From assembly GCA_013076295.1 (NCBI GenBank), contig RQOL01000772.1:2819087-2883086 (forward strand): a stretch of 64,000 bases of DNA, read 5' to 3'. This DNA comes from Sanderia malayensis. Taxonomy: Eukaryota > Cnidaria > Scyphozoa > Semaeostomeae > Pelagiidae. The notes beneath the pieces were generated by a model that did no database searches, was not told where the DNA came from, and worked only from the letters and a program-made list of their open reading frames with translations. The stretch's first letter is position 1. Each line of letters starts with the position of its first letter. The position numbers were made by a program, and so were the translations under genes. Positions 1-12,475 of this stretch are shown here, one piece after another.

Positions 1-18
1 AAAGTCTGATACAAAATA

Positions 19-1635
19 ATGTCAGCAAGAAAATGTGTTCTGTACTTGCTGGTGCTGCATTGCGTAGCGGTGTCTAAGGGCAATTGGTACTACCACAATT
101 CAGGATTCTTTGCATCTCAAACAAGTAACGATGCCGATAATTCAGCTGATAAGAACAGCAATGTGCTGAATGAAGAGGTCTTCACTTGTAATATAAACAA
201 ATCCTGCTCTGGTCTTTCAAAAGTAACAGAGACAAATACACTGGAGACGTGGAACAAAGTTCAAGGTAAGCCATACAACGCCATGCCACAGCGTTATTTT
301 CATTTGCTTTCACACATTCCATGTAGAACATTTGCAATTACAATAAAGCGCAATACTTGACGAAGGCATTGGGTCCTTTGAACATTTACAGAGAATTCGA
401 GTCACGCAGCAACAACCATCACGCTGCTGGGTAAAGTATAAAAAAACTGTGACGAATGAAAGAATGTAATGAAAGAATTCCAGAAACGTTACCATGAGTA
501 ACCCTATTATAGCTACAGTCAAATCTGCATAGTTCGAGCTCGTGTAATTGGAACTCTATCTGATTCGAACGAAATTATTTGTCCCTTCAAAGATCACTAA
601 TGAACCAACCCTTGTAAAACAAACCTCTATAATTCGAATATTTTGCAATTCGACTATTTTTACGCTTCCCCAGAGTGCTCGAATTAGACAGAGTTGACTG
701 TATAGTAAATGGTTTGACAGATGCCAAGTAGTCTGGAGAAATTTTATCAATAGTTGGGAGATCGATTTGAAGAGTTGTTTTGGTTTGGGTAGTTAGCGAG
801 TCTCATGTGACCCCATTCTTTGGTAATATTGTTAAAAATAATAAATATAACCCTTAATGGAGACCAAGGCAACTCACAACCAGCGCAACAATTTTTATTC
901 AAAGTCATAGTGCCCGAATACAACTAACTGATATACTATACAATATTCGTTTCTCCACTTTTGATATTAAAAGCGATTCTGAAGTCAACATTCTTGTTCA
1001 TCTTGTGTATCTGCGCCTACATCTTCCTTTTACGCTAAGAATTAAGAGTCCACAGAACAAAGCTTTACTTGGGAGAAAATTCTGTTAGAACACTTGATTA
1101 ACAATACTTATATCAGCTATCCCTGATGAATATGAACTTATTTTATTCCAACTCGTACACCATTTAATGCATTGGCAATGTATCTTATGAATGAAATTTA
1201 TCCATCTGCTCAGTTTTCTCAAATCGCACTGTAACCTCTCTCATTTCAGGACCACTATATGTTATTCCAAATAATGACGGTGTGGCAATACTAAAAAACT
1301 GGCTCCAAGCGAGGCAGTACTGTCTCGACTTGAAGGGAGACCTGTTGAGCACGGGAGATTGGGCAGAGAACCAGGCAGTCGTTAATTTCGTCCAATCAAC
1401 AAACCTGGCAGGCGACATGTGGATTGGAATGAACGACAGAAGACAGGAAGGCACAATGGAATGGAGCGATGGTAGTCCCGTTACCTTTACTAATTGGAAC
1501 GAAGATGAACCTAATAACACGGGAGGAAATGAAGATTGTGTTTCCATGTACCTGAATAAAGATGGCTTCCCATGGAATGATGCTCCGTGCCAAGGTTACA
1601 CCAAACAATTTATATGCGAGATACACAGTAATTGA
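19..1635 (+). CDS. Secreted C-type lectin (mannose-type site)
   Basis: Two exons, 19-265 and 1250-1635, join in phase (GT donor at 266, AG acceptor at 1248-1249) to give 210 residues. The N-terminus is a hydrophobic signal peptide of about 20 residues (LYLLVLHCVAV core), so the product should be secreted. Exon 1 adds a short linker with one Cys pair. Exon 2 is a compact C-type lectin domain with the four canonical cysteines (QYC, EDC, APC, FIC), the WIGM core, an EPN triplet and a downstream WND. EPN plus WND is the calcium and mannose/GlcNAc-type sugar site, so calcium-dependent carbohydrate binding is inferred. There is no transmembrane segment. Such small lectins usually act in recognition of microbes or in mucus or venom mixtures; the sequence does not choose between these. 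A Tc1/pogo-like MITE lies in the intron. Confidence 0.85.
516..700. mobile_element. Tc1/pogo-like MITE in lectin intron
   Basis: A 185-bp element flanked by TA (514-515 and 701-702). The left end begins CAGTCAAATCTGCATAGTTC. The right end, read on the other strand, begins CAGTCAACTCTGTCTAATTC, so the inverted ends match over about 25 bases with a few differences. A TA target duplication and CAGT termini are typical of Tc1/mariner/pogo-derived non-autonomous elements. There is no coding capacity. Confidence 0.75.
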
Positions 1636-2363
1636 GTATCGAGCTTTCAATAGCTAGCCGCCCAGGGCCTAATGCAGAAACAATTAAAAAAGAGGGTTTG
1701 CAACACAAATAATGAGAACGCATGACCCGTTTTTAAAACTTCTATGTTTTCACAAATATCAAAAGTTTTTATCTGAAAGGATAACAAACAATAGAAACTC
1801 GGTCTGAAATGTTAGATTTAATAAAAAAGTAATGCGGTAAACTGTTTAGAACTTAGTTTCAGGGTGACACTAATTCAAGAAGGGCTACAATTTGATAATG
1901 TTTATTATTTGTCATCAAGGTCTGTATAGCAAAGAATGCATTGTAAAACTAAAAACCATTCTGCAAAGTGTGCAAACTTCTATGTGATAAATCAAAATAT
2001 GATAAATAAACTGGATAATTGTGAGGCTACCCATTTTCAAGTAATAGAAGGAAATCAAGTCGTGCCTTACTTTCTTTTATTTCTGTGAAATTTGTTAAAT
2101 CCGTAAAGGAAAAACGTGTTTCCGAAGTTTCTAATGTTTCTTAAATATTTCTTTGTAGTTCTACATGTTTCTTAAACTTTAGGGTGTCTAGAACTAGATT
2201 TCTTATATTGATAGCATGTCAGGACCAAAGCATAGCTTTACTACAGCTGTTCCTCTAGCTAGAGCCTTATCAAAATTATAGATATTACATATTGTTGTTG
2301 TAAAAGAACATCTGGAAGCATGATATGCTTACTGCTTTATGCAAAACAAACGAAGCTGGTCTT
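1636..2363. other. Intergenic, no gene seen
   Basis: AT-rich sequence after the lectin stop codon. AATAAA-like hexamers occur near 1820 and 2014 and could end the lectin transcript. No open frame with domain-like content or plausible splice structure was seen on either strand. Confidence 0.5.
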
Positions 2364-2366
2364 TAA

Positions 2367-2949
2367 GGCCCCGTTTACACGGTACCGGTCAAGTTTTTAG
2401 CCGTTCAAGTTTTTGTACGGATAGGGGTCGCGTTTACACGAGATCGGCTATCTGTACAAATATTTGTACGGATAGCCGTGCAAAAACTTGTCCAGTTAGG
2501 AAGAGGACGAGTTGACAACTTGAGCGGTCAAATATTTGAACGGTACCGTGTAAACGCTTCTAACGGTGCAAATATTTGTACGGATTCACAAAGAGGTGAA
2601 AAAGTCAAGCAAACGAGGCAATTTCAAAATGTTGGATTTGGCGCTCAAAATTTAAAAGCAATTTTTTGTTATTTACGACGAAGCTTGACTTTCAGAAATA
2701 AAAAAGACGATCGTAAATTTCATAAAAATCCAGACAACAAATCATTTCACTCACCACACACAGAAAATAATTCGAATTGGCGCCAACGATTCATGAAGAA
2801 GCATACTGCGCATGACGATCAAAGAAAGCCGGCTAGAAAATGCCACCGTGTAAACGGGAGGCCTATCCGTACAAATATTTGACCGGTACACCTAGCCGTA
2901 CAAAAATTTGAACGGCTAAAAACTTGACCGGTACCGTGTAAACGGGGCC
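2367..2949. mobile_element. PIF/Harbinger-like MITE
   Basis: A 583-bp element with near-perfect terminal inverted repeats of about 55 bp. Both ends read GGCCCCGTTTACACGGTACC going inward, followed by GGTCAAG and then a TTTTTAGCCGTTCAA stretch. It is flanked by the trinucleotide TAA (2364-2366 and 2950-2952). Three-base TWA target duplications and GG-starting ends are characteristic of PIF/Harbinger elements. The interior repeats the GTTTACACGG and TTTGTACGGATAG motifs in both orientations (subterminal repeats). The interior open frame at 2478-2882 shows no transposase features, so the element is non-autonomous. Confidence 0.8.
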
Positions 2950-2952
2950 TAA

Positions 2953-5056
2953 ATTTTCTATGATACATGAAGTAAATACTAAAAAATTCAAAGTTTGAAA
3001 TAGACTGAAAAATGACTCACAAGGAGTCGAATTATACTAAGTAGGTCCCACTAATCCAATTGAGACAGTTCCCAGCTCCCTAGAAGCAATAGTTCGTGGA
3101 CCAAGATTTCCCGCGGATAGATATTTAATCTCTCTATCATACAAGAAGTAGGTACTGAAAAATTAAACTTTGAAATAGGCTGAAAAATGACTCTCAAGGA
3201 GTTGAAGTATACTAATTAGGTCCCACTGATCACATTGGGACAATTCCCAGCTCTCTAGAAGCAATGGTTCAAATTTTGATTCAACCAGGTCTCTCGAGGA
3301 TGGCTATTTAAACTTTCTATCATACATGAAGTAGGTACTGAAAAAGTCAAATTCTGAAACAGACTGAAAAATGACTCACAAGGAGTCGAATTACACTAAA
3401 TAGGTCCTACTGATCACGTTGAGACAAATTCCAGCTCTCTAGGAGCAATGGTTCAAATTTTGGTGCAACAATATCTCTCGCGGATAGCCATCTAAACTCT
3501 CTATCATACATGAAGTAGGTACAGAAAAAGTCAAATTTTGAAATAGGCTGAAAAATGACTCACAAGGAGTCGAATTATACTAAATAGATCCTACTGATCA
3601 CGCGGAGAGAATTTTCAGCTCTCTAGAAGAAATGGTTCAAATTTTAGTGCAACAATATCTCTCGCGGATAGCTATTTAAACTCTCTATCATACATGAAGT
3701 AGGTACTGAAAAATTAAAATTTTGAAATAGGCTGAAAAATGACTCACAAGGAGTCGAATTATACTAAATAGATCCTACTGATCACATTGAGACAATTTCC
3801 AGATCTCTAGGAGCAATGGTTCAAATTTTGGTGCAACAATAATCTCTCGCGGATAGCTATTTTAACTCTCTATCATACATGAAGTAGGTACTGAAAAAGT
3901 CAAATTTTGAAATAGGCTGAAAAATGACTCACAAGGAGTCGAATTATACTAAATAGATCCTACTGATCACGCGGAGAGAATTTTCAGCTCTCTAGAAGAA
4001 ATGGTTCAAATTTTAGTGCAACAATATCTCTCGCGGATAGCTATTTAAACTCTCTATCATACATGAAGTAGGTACTGAAAAATTAAAATTTTGAAATAGG
4101 CTGAAAAATGACTCTCAAGGAGTCGAATTATACTAAATAGGTCCTACTGATTACGTTGACACAATTTCCAGCTCTCTAGGAGCAATGGCTCAAATTTTAA
4201 TGCAACCAGATCTCTCGCGGATAGCTATTTAAACATTCTATCATACATGAAGTAGGTACTGAAAAAATCAAATTTTGAAATAGGCTAAAGAATGACTCAC
4301 AAGGAGTCGAATTATACTAAATAGGTCCTACTGATCACGCTGAGAGAATTTTCAGCTCTCTAGAAGAAATGGTTCAAATTTTAGTGCAACAATATCTCTC
4401 GCGGATAGCTATTTAAACATTCTATCATACATGAAGTAGGTACAGAAAAAGTCAAATTTTGAAATAGGCTGAAAAATGACTCACAAGGAGTCGAATTATA
4501 CTAAGTAGCTCCCACTAATCACATTGAGACAATTCCCAGCTCCCTAGGAGCAATGGTTCGTGGACCCAGATTTTCCGCGTATAGCCATCTAAACTCTCTA
4601 TCATACATAAAGTAGGTACTGAAAAATTAAAATTTTGAAATAGGCTGAAAATGACTCTCAAGGAGTCGAATTATACTAAGTAGGTCCCACTGATCACATT
4701 GAGACAATTCCCAGCCCTCTAGGAGCAATGGTTCAAATTTTGGTGCAACCAGATCTCTCGGGGATAGCTATTTAAACTCTCTATCATACATGAAGTAGGT
4801 ACTGAAAAAATCAAATTTGAAATAGGCTAAAGAATGACTCACAAGGAGTCGAATTATACTAAATAGGTGCTACTGATTACGTTGACACAATTTCCAGCTC
4901 TCTAGGAGCAATGGTTCAAATTTTAATGCAACCAGATCTCTCGCGGATAGCTATTTAAGCTCTCTATCATACATGAAGTAGGTACAGAAAAAATAAAGTT
5001 TTCAAATAGGCTGAAAAATGACTCTCAAGGAGTTGAATTATACTAAATTATACGCA
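2953..5056. repeat. Satellite-like tandem array, ~184-bp unit
   Basis: About twelve head-to-tail copies of a unit whose landmark CATACATGAAG recurs near 3321, 3505, 3689, 3874, 4058, 4242, 4426, 4602, 4785 and 4968, so the period is mostly 184 bp (176-185). Each copy carries a small hairpin (GACTC-ACAAG-GAGTC), the line GAATTATACTAAATAGGTCC and a CTCGCGGATAGCTATTTAAA block. The array starts directly next to the Harbinger-like MITE and stops inside a unit just after GAATTATACTAAAT. A second, shorter array of the same family lies at about 32321-33127. No coding capacity is evident. Confidence 0.9.
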
Positions 5057-6750
5057 AACTGACTGTAGACTTTTGCGTTAAGTAATGTTAATGTCGCTAG
5101 ATTTAAAATTTTTCGCTCCAAGTATACTAGACATGCCGGATATTATTTGTTCTGTGTAAGAAGCTATGGTGAACTGGAATATTGGAAGAATGCCGCGATT
5201 CGTTTAAACTGTGCTGAGACTACGAGCCAACCAATATTTGACAAATTTTATAAAAATTTTATTTGTAATAGTAGGGTTCAAAAGCAGACACCATTTCTAC
5301 ATTTTCTATGCTGTATTAAGCTACCATATTGGTGTAAATGTCACATAACTTCCATTATCTCTCAGTCAATTGGTCCAAAAAATTTGGGAACTTTTTAAAA
5401 ATGTGCTGGCCTGTATGTCACATAACCCCAATTATCAGGCAATAATTACCCCGATTTGTCATGTTTTCTCCTGCGCAGCACTAATAGCTACACCTCTGCG
5501 GATGCTAACCACCTTTCTCCTCCGCACAAAGATCACAACTTTTTCTCCACAAGAACTGAATTATTTTTTGCTGTGCTGACGGTTCGTTAATGAGCAGCAA
5601 GTAGTTTTTGATCTTCCTGTTCACAGCAACAAGTAGATAAAACAAACTTGGAAAACTAAGAATTATTTGCTTGTGTTTGCTATCGTAGCTTCCAAAATAA
5701 TATACAATTTCATCAATGAGTCAATTATTTTCTAAAATGGTTATTAAATATGATATCACCTACGTTTATCAACAGCAATGGTCCTTAGCACTTCTTTTCA
5801 GCAATATCAAGTGATACCAGGAAAGACGAAATTTCTTCAGATACCCTCAACGTTCAACCAAGGAGCTTGAATTATTTTGCTCCCCGGCCTAACTTCTTGA
5901 AGTTCTTGTTGGCACTGACTTGCATAATTAACACGCACGAGATCTTTCATTTTGCTATAACAACCACGCTTGCATTTTATAGCATTTACCCTCTTGTGAA
6001 TCCATCCAACCAATCAGAAGGACCCAAATAACAAGCTTTTTCTTCTTTGGATATTTGAAAGTTATTATTGCCGTGTATTAATTTTATTTTCAGCCTGAAA
6101 TAGTTTACAATTATTCAAGTCTCAAAGCATTTGAGCATTTTTTCATCAAATTCTAACCTGTATTGCTCCTTTTTAACATCAGAATATTTTCATAGAAAAT
6201 TATTAGAAAAGTCAAAACAACTTTCTAATTCTAAAAAGCGGGGCGGGTTTTCCATGAAAAGTACAACTGCTTTGACTATATGTATTGTGCGACTAACCAG
6301 TTTTTTCTTCTATATGCATAGATTTTCCCGGTTTATCGTTTCTTTCGCAGCTGATTAAATGTTCAATTGTTATATTCTAATTAAAATATATATAGTTTTC
6401 ATTTTTTCATAGTTGATTTGCAGATCCCACATTTTTAAACTTTTGTTTAAATGCCTCTTAAGCCCTAACTTTAAGAAAAAATTTTCTTTGAAATGGTAAT
6501 TCACTTTGTGTCTTAACTTTCTTGTATTTACTCTTTCTCAAACTGTTGTTAATTATATTTTTTTGCAATCTCTTTTTATCATTTTTCCCATTTTCATTCG
6601 TAACCTTTTTCGACCCCACCAACCAACCAGACGAATGTTCATCTAACTTGATTGTGGAATAACTTGATTTCCATATCATCTTCTTTGAAGAGTTCATATT
6701 TAATATTTATTGTAAATTATTTCGAGAAAAGTTATAGCAATTATTCAATC
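5057..6750. other. Intergenic, no gene seen
   Basis: AT-rich spacer between the satellite array and CCDC157. Open frames here are short, low in complexity and lack splice-consistent extensions. The promoter of CCDC157 should lie in its last few hundred bases, but no clear core element was recognised. Confidence 0.5.
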
Positions 6751-9700
6751 ATGGCACATTTACTTGGATCAAGCAATTGTCTAGAAAGTCTTGCAAGGGA
6801 TATTGAAGACATCCAAAACACTATTAAAGACGTGTTTGAAAAAGTAGGCCCACTTCGGACTCAGTCATGGAAGTTTCCCGACAAACTTGCGAGTGAATTG
6901 GAAATTAATGATCTAATAGATACATATTCCTATTCAAAAGATGAAGATTTTAATAGACTTGCACATATAGTTCTGTTTGAGCTTGTAATTGATAGGTAAG
7001 TTACTGGAATTTGATTTTTGAAGCTCATTAAAAATAACAACAACCGAACGCCAACGCCTACCTAGTGTTTCTATGCAAAAATTGTTCGTCCTGTTTATCA
7101 ATCAAATTAGAAAAATTATGGTATTGGGAGTTAAATAAGTTAGCCAGCATAAATTGAACAATCCATGAAATATAATTGAAAGAAAAGCATATCAAGCTTG
7201 TTATTCCAGGAAATTTATTTGTTTTTATCCAGTCTAATACAACTGTTTGTTTTTATTCTATTTTATTACAGTAAACACCCGCGTATAAGAACCTGTGAAT
7301 TCTGCATCTAGCCTATTGTTCAAATACAATAACCTATTGTCTCTTCTATTGTTTTGAGCAGAGGTTTCACCCTGGAGGTTCTTAATCCACTGGTTCTTAT
7401 ATGTGGGTGTTTACTGTACTACAGTGACTTTTTCATATCAATTTTTGTAGGTTATTATTTCTGCTGCAAGGAGCATCTGGGTTCCTTGAGCAAATTGTGT
7501 CAAGTGGCACACGATTACCATCAACTTCCAGAAACAGACCAAAAAGCCGTACAGTTGGTACTACCATGTCAGTTGGTTTGGTTGTTAAGAAGTTCTGGAG
7601 CAAAGCTGTTCAAATAAGTCACAATATACAACAAATGAAACACGAGGTGAGTGTTTCGATATTAGGATCATTTTCTAAACTCTATGTCCTAACTGTACGC
7701 CTTATGTATTTAGAACATGATGTATAACATCATAAAGAAAGTTTTCTATAATGCAAGATTTCTATGTTTAATTCCTTAACTAAATCTAATGTATTCAAAT
7801 ATGTATTACACCAGCAAGTATAATCTTCCCAATTCAAAATTGTAGATATTGACCATAGAGATAGGATAATCTATAGGATAATATATTGACCATAGATTTA
7901 TCCTATCTCTATGATATTGAATTAGTTATTGTATGATAAGATAAATCATTTATTGGCTGTTTTTTTTTGAAGAAGATCTTAGGTGAGTTGATATTTTGCA
8001 AATCATTTTCAGATGAAAAGCAAGCTGGATCAAATTCCGAAAATGGAAGAGACCATTGTTACGATGCGAGAAGACAATAATTTAATGAGAAACGCCATAT
8101 CCTCGATGCGTGGCAGGAACAGTCGCGCGGAGGAGCGTAAAAAAGGCGGGATATCGTCGAACGCTAATTTCATACTGTCGTCATCATCATCTGTGTCGTT
8201 TACGGGAGAAAGCGAATTGAGCGAGCAAAAAGATTTGACACTCTCGGTAGAAGATGCATCTTTATCAAAAGTTTTGCGAAATATATCTGTACAGACGCTG
8301 GATACAGCTTTTGTGCCGTGCGAGGCATGTTCGCGAATGCAGCAGAATTTGCTTGATGTTGGCGCTTCTGTTATCTCGCTATGCGAGTCTCAGGGACTTC
8401 CTTCTGCTTTGGCTAAACAGAAGCGCTTGTTAAAGCAGTCATTAATGGCTGCCGCTGATGTCTCAAGGTGGACAAATGAACAAACGAGAGATATTGAACG
8501 CATAAACAGACATCTCGATAATCTTTACGCGCAGATAAATCCGTTGAAGGAAGACTTGGACAGTTCGAGAGCACACAATAGAAAATTGCAAGAACAGATT
8601 AAGGAGCTGCAACAGTCCAAGCAGAATTTGCACGCTGAGAAAATTGAAAGTGAGGAGAAGTTAACTGGTGAACTGCAAGAGCAGTCGCTGCAGAATAAAG
8701 CGAATATGGATGAAATGGAAACGAAGGTAATTGAACTGCAATCCGAGTCGAAAACATTACAGAATATTCGTCAGGATCTCGAGAAAGAAAATGCAACACA
8801 AAGGAAAAAAACTGAAGAAATTGGTAATTAACATGTTACTTACTTCAATCTCCAATAATGTTTGTTAGTAAACTCTGTTTTCATCTTCTGCTTTGGCCCT
8901 ATTTAATTCAATGAAATATACAGCAGAAATTTCGCTGGCCATCATTACCATCATCGTCACTTAGCTGTAAATAGAACCTCATTATGACTTTTAGCCATAA
9001 TTATTAACCTCGTATTCAATATCAATGCATTCACTTCGTGTAATTATGCTTCAGTATGTAATGACAATGTATTGTTGTTTCTAGTGAATAAAAGTAAAGA
9101 ATTATCGGCGAACCTTGAAAAGGAGATTGCTGAAACGTCGAGATTAAGAGAGATCGAAAGGGAATTTCATGTATTGAAAGAGGACCTGGCATTTGTCAGA
9201 AACAAGCTTTATGAAACGGAAATTGAGCTAAATAAGTCACAGACTGAGAACAAAGCTATTACAAAACATGATAAGGTATTATATGTTTTAATTGTAATTT
9301 TATTGAAATACCGAACAATTTACTTAAATTACTTAAAAACTATCCAATTATATGAACACATATTCAATTAATATAAGTAAATTCACAGGTGAATCAAATT
9401 TTATGGTATATGTTTTATAGATAGTTCTTTGTCTAGGTCCTTCAAAGTTTGTCCAGGGTCCTGCTGTTCCATGTTTTAGTGTATGTCTTAGTTATTGCAC
9501 TTTCTGTTTGTTCCAAAGGCTTTGCAGTCGAAGCAAGAAGCGCTTCTGTTAAGGGCGGACCAGCTGGACCAGGAATGCGAGGAATTGCAGAGTAGAATAC
9601 AAGAAATGGAGGAAGAACAAGAGAAACTGAAAGGCGACTACGAAGCTTTGAAGAATGCCAAAAATTTGAGTGACGAAGAAGTAGCAAAACTGCAAGTAGG

Positions 9701-11104
9701 ATTTAATTTTTATGTTAATAATAAACGATTTTGATTTCATGTTTATATTTTTGGTATTAAACGCAATTCTCTAACACAGCATATCATATATATACGGCAT
9801 TTTTTATGCAGAAAAGTTTGAAAGAAACATCGGATGAAAATGATTATTTGGCCAAGTCAATTGTTGACCTTGAAGACAAGATAGCTGAATTGAAAGAGCA
9901 GGTCAATGAAAGTACACAAAGGTTGAGAATGATTTCTCAGTTCCCAGTGCTTGATCACAACAATGGAACTGCGAAGGAGTCTATGGATGACATTTTAGAA
10001 ATGTTAGCTGCTCCAAATGCACCAGAAGAAATGGCAAGTGTAATCATGGCTAATAGCGCGCGAATTGCCATCCTAGAAGAACAAAATAGCCAATTAAGAA
10101 ACGCACTGGATGGATATGAACAGTTTCAACGTCACAAATCCACCACAATTGTAAGTATCGGCGATCTTTTTGATCAGTTGGGGGTATATTGCTGAGTTTA
10201 ACATGAATAATGGTTATTTTTATGTTGTTATTCAAGGTCATATTTTGCTGTGCTTAATAATTTGTTTTGATTCCTCGCGTGAGTTGTTTATGTTTGTTGT
10301 TTCTTCTCAAGCCCAAGGAGCGAGTACAACTCTGGACAAGCAGAGGTCTCAACCGAAACCAGGTCAACAATAACAACATGGAACTGTATTTCTCAGAAGA
10401 TTCCAGGTACTTATTCCTGAATACAGACTTGAATTTGTTTCCTAACAAAGAAAATCACAATACACGTTTTTTATAAGAAACCACGTATAAGAAACTTACT
10501 AGTAGAATTTGTGCTAAATTACAATAGATTCCTTTGTTCTATTGTTTTCCTTAACAATAGAAAACAATGGAAAATTTAAGAAATTTTTACTGGTAGGGTT
10601 TGAGCTAGGTTTCTTATCAAATAAAAAACGTGTAATCAGGAAATAAGCTAATTTGTGTATGGTGCTATAGAGACACTTATGATGTGACTTTCGTGTTTCA
10701 GTGCAAATCTGACAGTGACTCCAAGCCCAAGGAGAAGCAAGAGTAAGCAACTTGTCAAAGACGTTCATCGCTCAAATGGAAACGAGACTAGTCCGAAACC
10801 TCCTTCAAAGCCTCGGACTGCGAACAGCAAATTAAACGAGAAAAGACACGCTTTTGGAATTGGGGCGAGTCTGGCTCATTCGGAGAAGCCGAGAAAATTG
10901 CGCCAGGGTAACATCACTTCCACGGGCCACAAGTTTGAAACGCATGATACACTGTCTATGGGAAGGGAGCCAATGAAAACAACGGCAGGCAGTAAAGAGC
11001 AATTTGATTGGACAGATACGTACTCGTGCCCAGACTGCGATAAAATGTATTCAAATCAGCGAGATCTTCAAATTCACAAGTCATTTTGTTATGGAAAGAG
11101 TTAG
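6751..11104 (+). CDS. CCDC157: Coiled-coil protein CCDC157
   Basis: Eight exons: 6751-6995, 7451-7646, 8013-8823, 9085-9275, about 9519-9695, 9812-10150, 10312-10406 and 10702-11104, giving about 818 residues. The start is certain: the N-terminus MAHLLGSSNCLESL with the following KFPDK and LFELVIDR motifs matches the conserved CCDC157 head, as does MSVGLVVKKFW from exon 2. Exons 3-6 encode long heptad-rich coiled coils. The last exon is basic and ends in a single C2HC zinc-finger-like motif (C-x2-C-x12-H-x3-C). In vertebrates CCDC157 is linked to Golgi function and acrosome formation in sperm. The exact role here is inferred by orthology. Acceptor uncertainty: exon 5 may start at 9519 or 9528, both in frame. 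Two TA-flanked MITEs lie in its introns. Confidence 0.9.
7269..7416. mobile_element. Mariner-like MITE in CCDC157 intron 1
   Basis: A 148-bp element flanked by TA (7267-7268, 7417-7418). The ends are inverted repeats of about 25 bases: the left begins CAGTAAACACCCGCGTATAA and the right, reversed, CAGTAAACACCCACATATAA. A TA duplication and CAGT ends indicate a Tc1/mariner-derived non-autonomous element. It lies just upstream of the exon 2 acceptor at 7450 and may have altered the branch-point region. Confidence 0.75.
10463..10632. mobile_element. TA-flanked MITE in CCDC157 intron 7
   Basis: A 170-bp element between two TA dinucleotides (10461-10462, 10633-10634). Its termini read CACGTTTTTTAT inward on both strands, followed by (A)TAAGAAACC, with a three-base indel between the arms. 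The interior holds a second imperfect inverted repeat (TCTATTGTTTTCC and GGAAAA-type runs). No coding capacity. The TA target and small size suggest a Tc1/mariner-type MITE of a different subfamily from the one at 7269. Confidence 0.65.
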
Positions 11105-12475
11105 TCACGAGCAAGATTGTTTTTAAGGTTAAAATCAAAGCAGATCTCCCAACACGATATGGCTTTATGGATATTATGATTCGAGTTGTTAACTGTAGAA
11201 AACACTCATAGATGAAGGTCACTTGGTTGAATATTCATGTTGTTTGAACAAGGGAATTTGCATCTGGTTTTATGCCTCACATGAATTTGTTGCTCTTCTT
11301 AAAATACATCATCTCACTACAATAACATATTTGTTTGTGGAGCTTATTCAAGTATCATGTTAGCTTTAACAAAACGAATTATTGACACACATATTTATAG
11401 ATATATAAATACATACAGAGAGAATTAGGCTTGTAAGTGCTTTATTAAGTCTAGCTGAGTAACAGCCTTGTGTTTTGTGATATTCTGATGCATAAATGGA
11501 TACATTACGCATGAGAACTGTGTCTTTATTTTAATCACCATGACACGCAACGAATATCATACATTTTGAGCTTCAATTCAACAACTCCACCTTTTTCCTC
11601 GCTCCCAAAAACATTTATCTCTGTTTCCTGTGTTCTTCTCTAATCCCTTGCTGGCTCGAAATCCGTAAATGGATTAGAAAATAGAATTTTACTATTCTAC
11701 TATATTTGTTGAGCAAATATATTACCAGATTAAACCTATCTTTGCAGATGTACCATTATTCTTCAATTTGTAGTTTCTTTGTCAAGTGTATATGTACACT
11801 GATTAAGTTAGTTAAAATAATGGCTTAACATTATCTAAAAAGCTAACAGACACTTCTGAGCAACTTAAGGGGAAGTTGAAATACACATGAGACATTTTTT
11901 TGCAGATATAATTATTCCTTGTCGATGATACATATTTTCAAAGCAAAACAAGCCATCATGGTTTTATTTCAAGCCCCATATCCTTGAGGAATGTTATAAA
12001 ACATTTCTTTCGAAGACGTTTCCGCAGGGAGTCATGGCAGCAAATTAGTCTTATTATATGATAATTTTGCTTTGACTGAGGTTGCAAACTGAATTTTTGT
12101 ATGGAAAACCACACTTTAAAATCTAGTTAACACTATTTCTACGGCCAAAATTGAGACATTTTCTTCTATTAGTTGTCTTGTCACATTTTTCTTCTATTAG
12201 TTAACTTGTCATAAATTACTTTGGCTTTGTTGGGGACGCTCTTTCAGTAAATCGTGAGAGTGGTGCCCCCCTGTTGCTGATGACCAACAATGGTTATTGT
12301 ACACCGTATTGTTGTGGTGCTAATGATCTGATTGAGATTGCCTCTCCTCTGTTCATAATTATTAAACCTTTTCAAGAATATCTGATACGCAAGGAGAAGG
12401 TATTAGCTTCGGAAACTGCTTCGAGTTACAGTTATTTAAATAAAAACATATAACTGGGAATAAATTTGATCGGAA
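11105..12475. other. Intergenic, no gene seen
   Basis: Spacer of 1.37 kb between the CCDC157 stop and the next start codon. Only short chance open frames are present on both strands. No RNA gene or repeat family was recognised. Confidence 0.5.

Noticed and set aside
2478..2882. 134-codon open frame inside the Harbinger-like MITE
   Set aside because: It is composed of the element's inverted and subterminal repeats and shows no transposase or DNA-binding motif.
2953..5056. CRISPR-like array
   Set aside because: Units are 184 bp, contiguous and without unique spacers, and the genome is eukaryotic.
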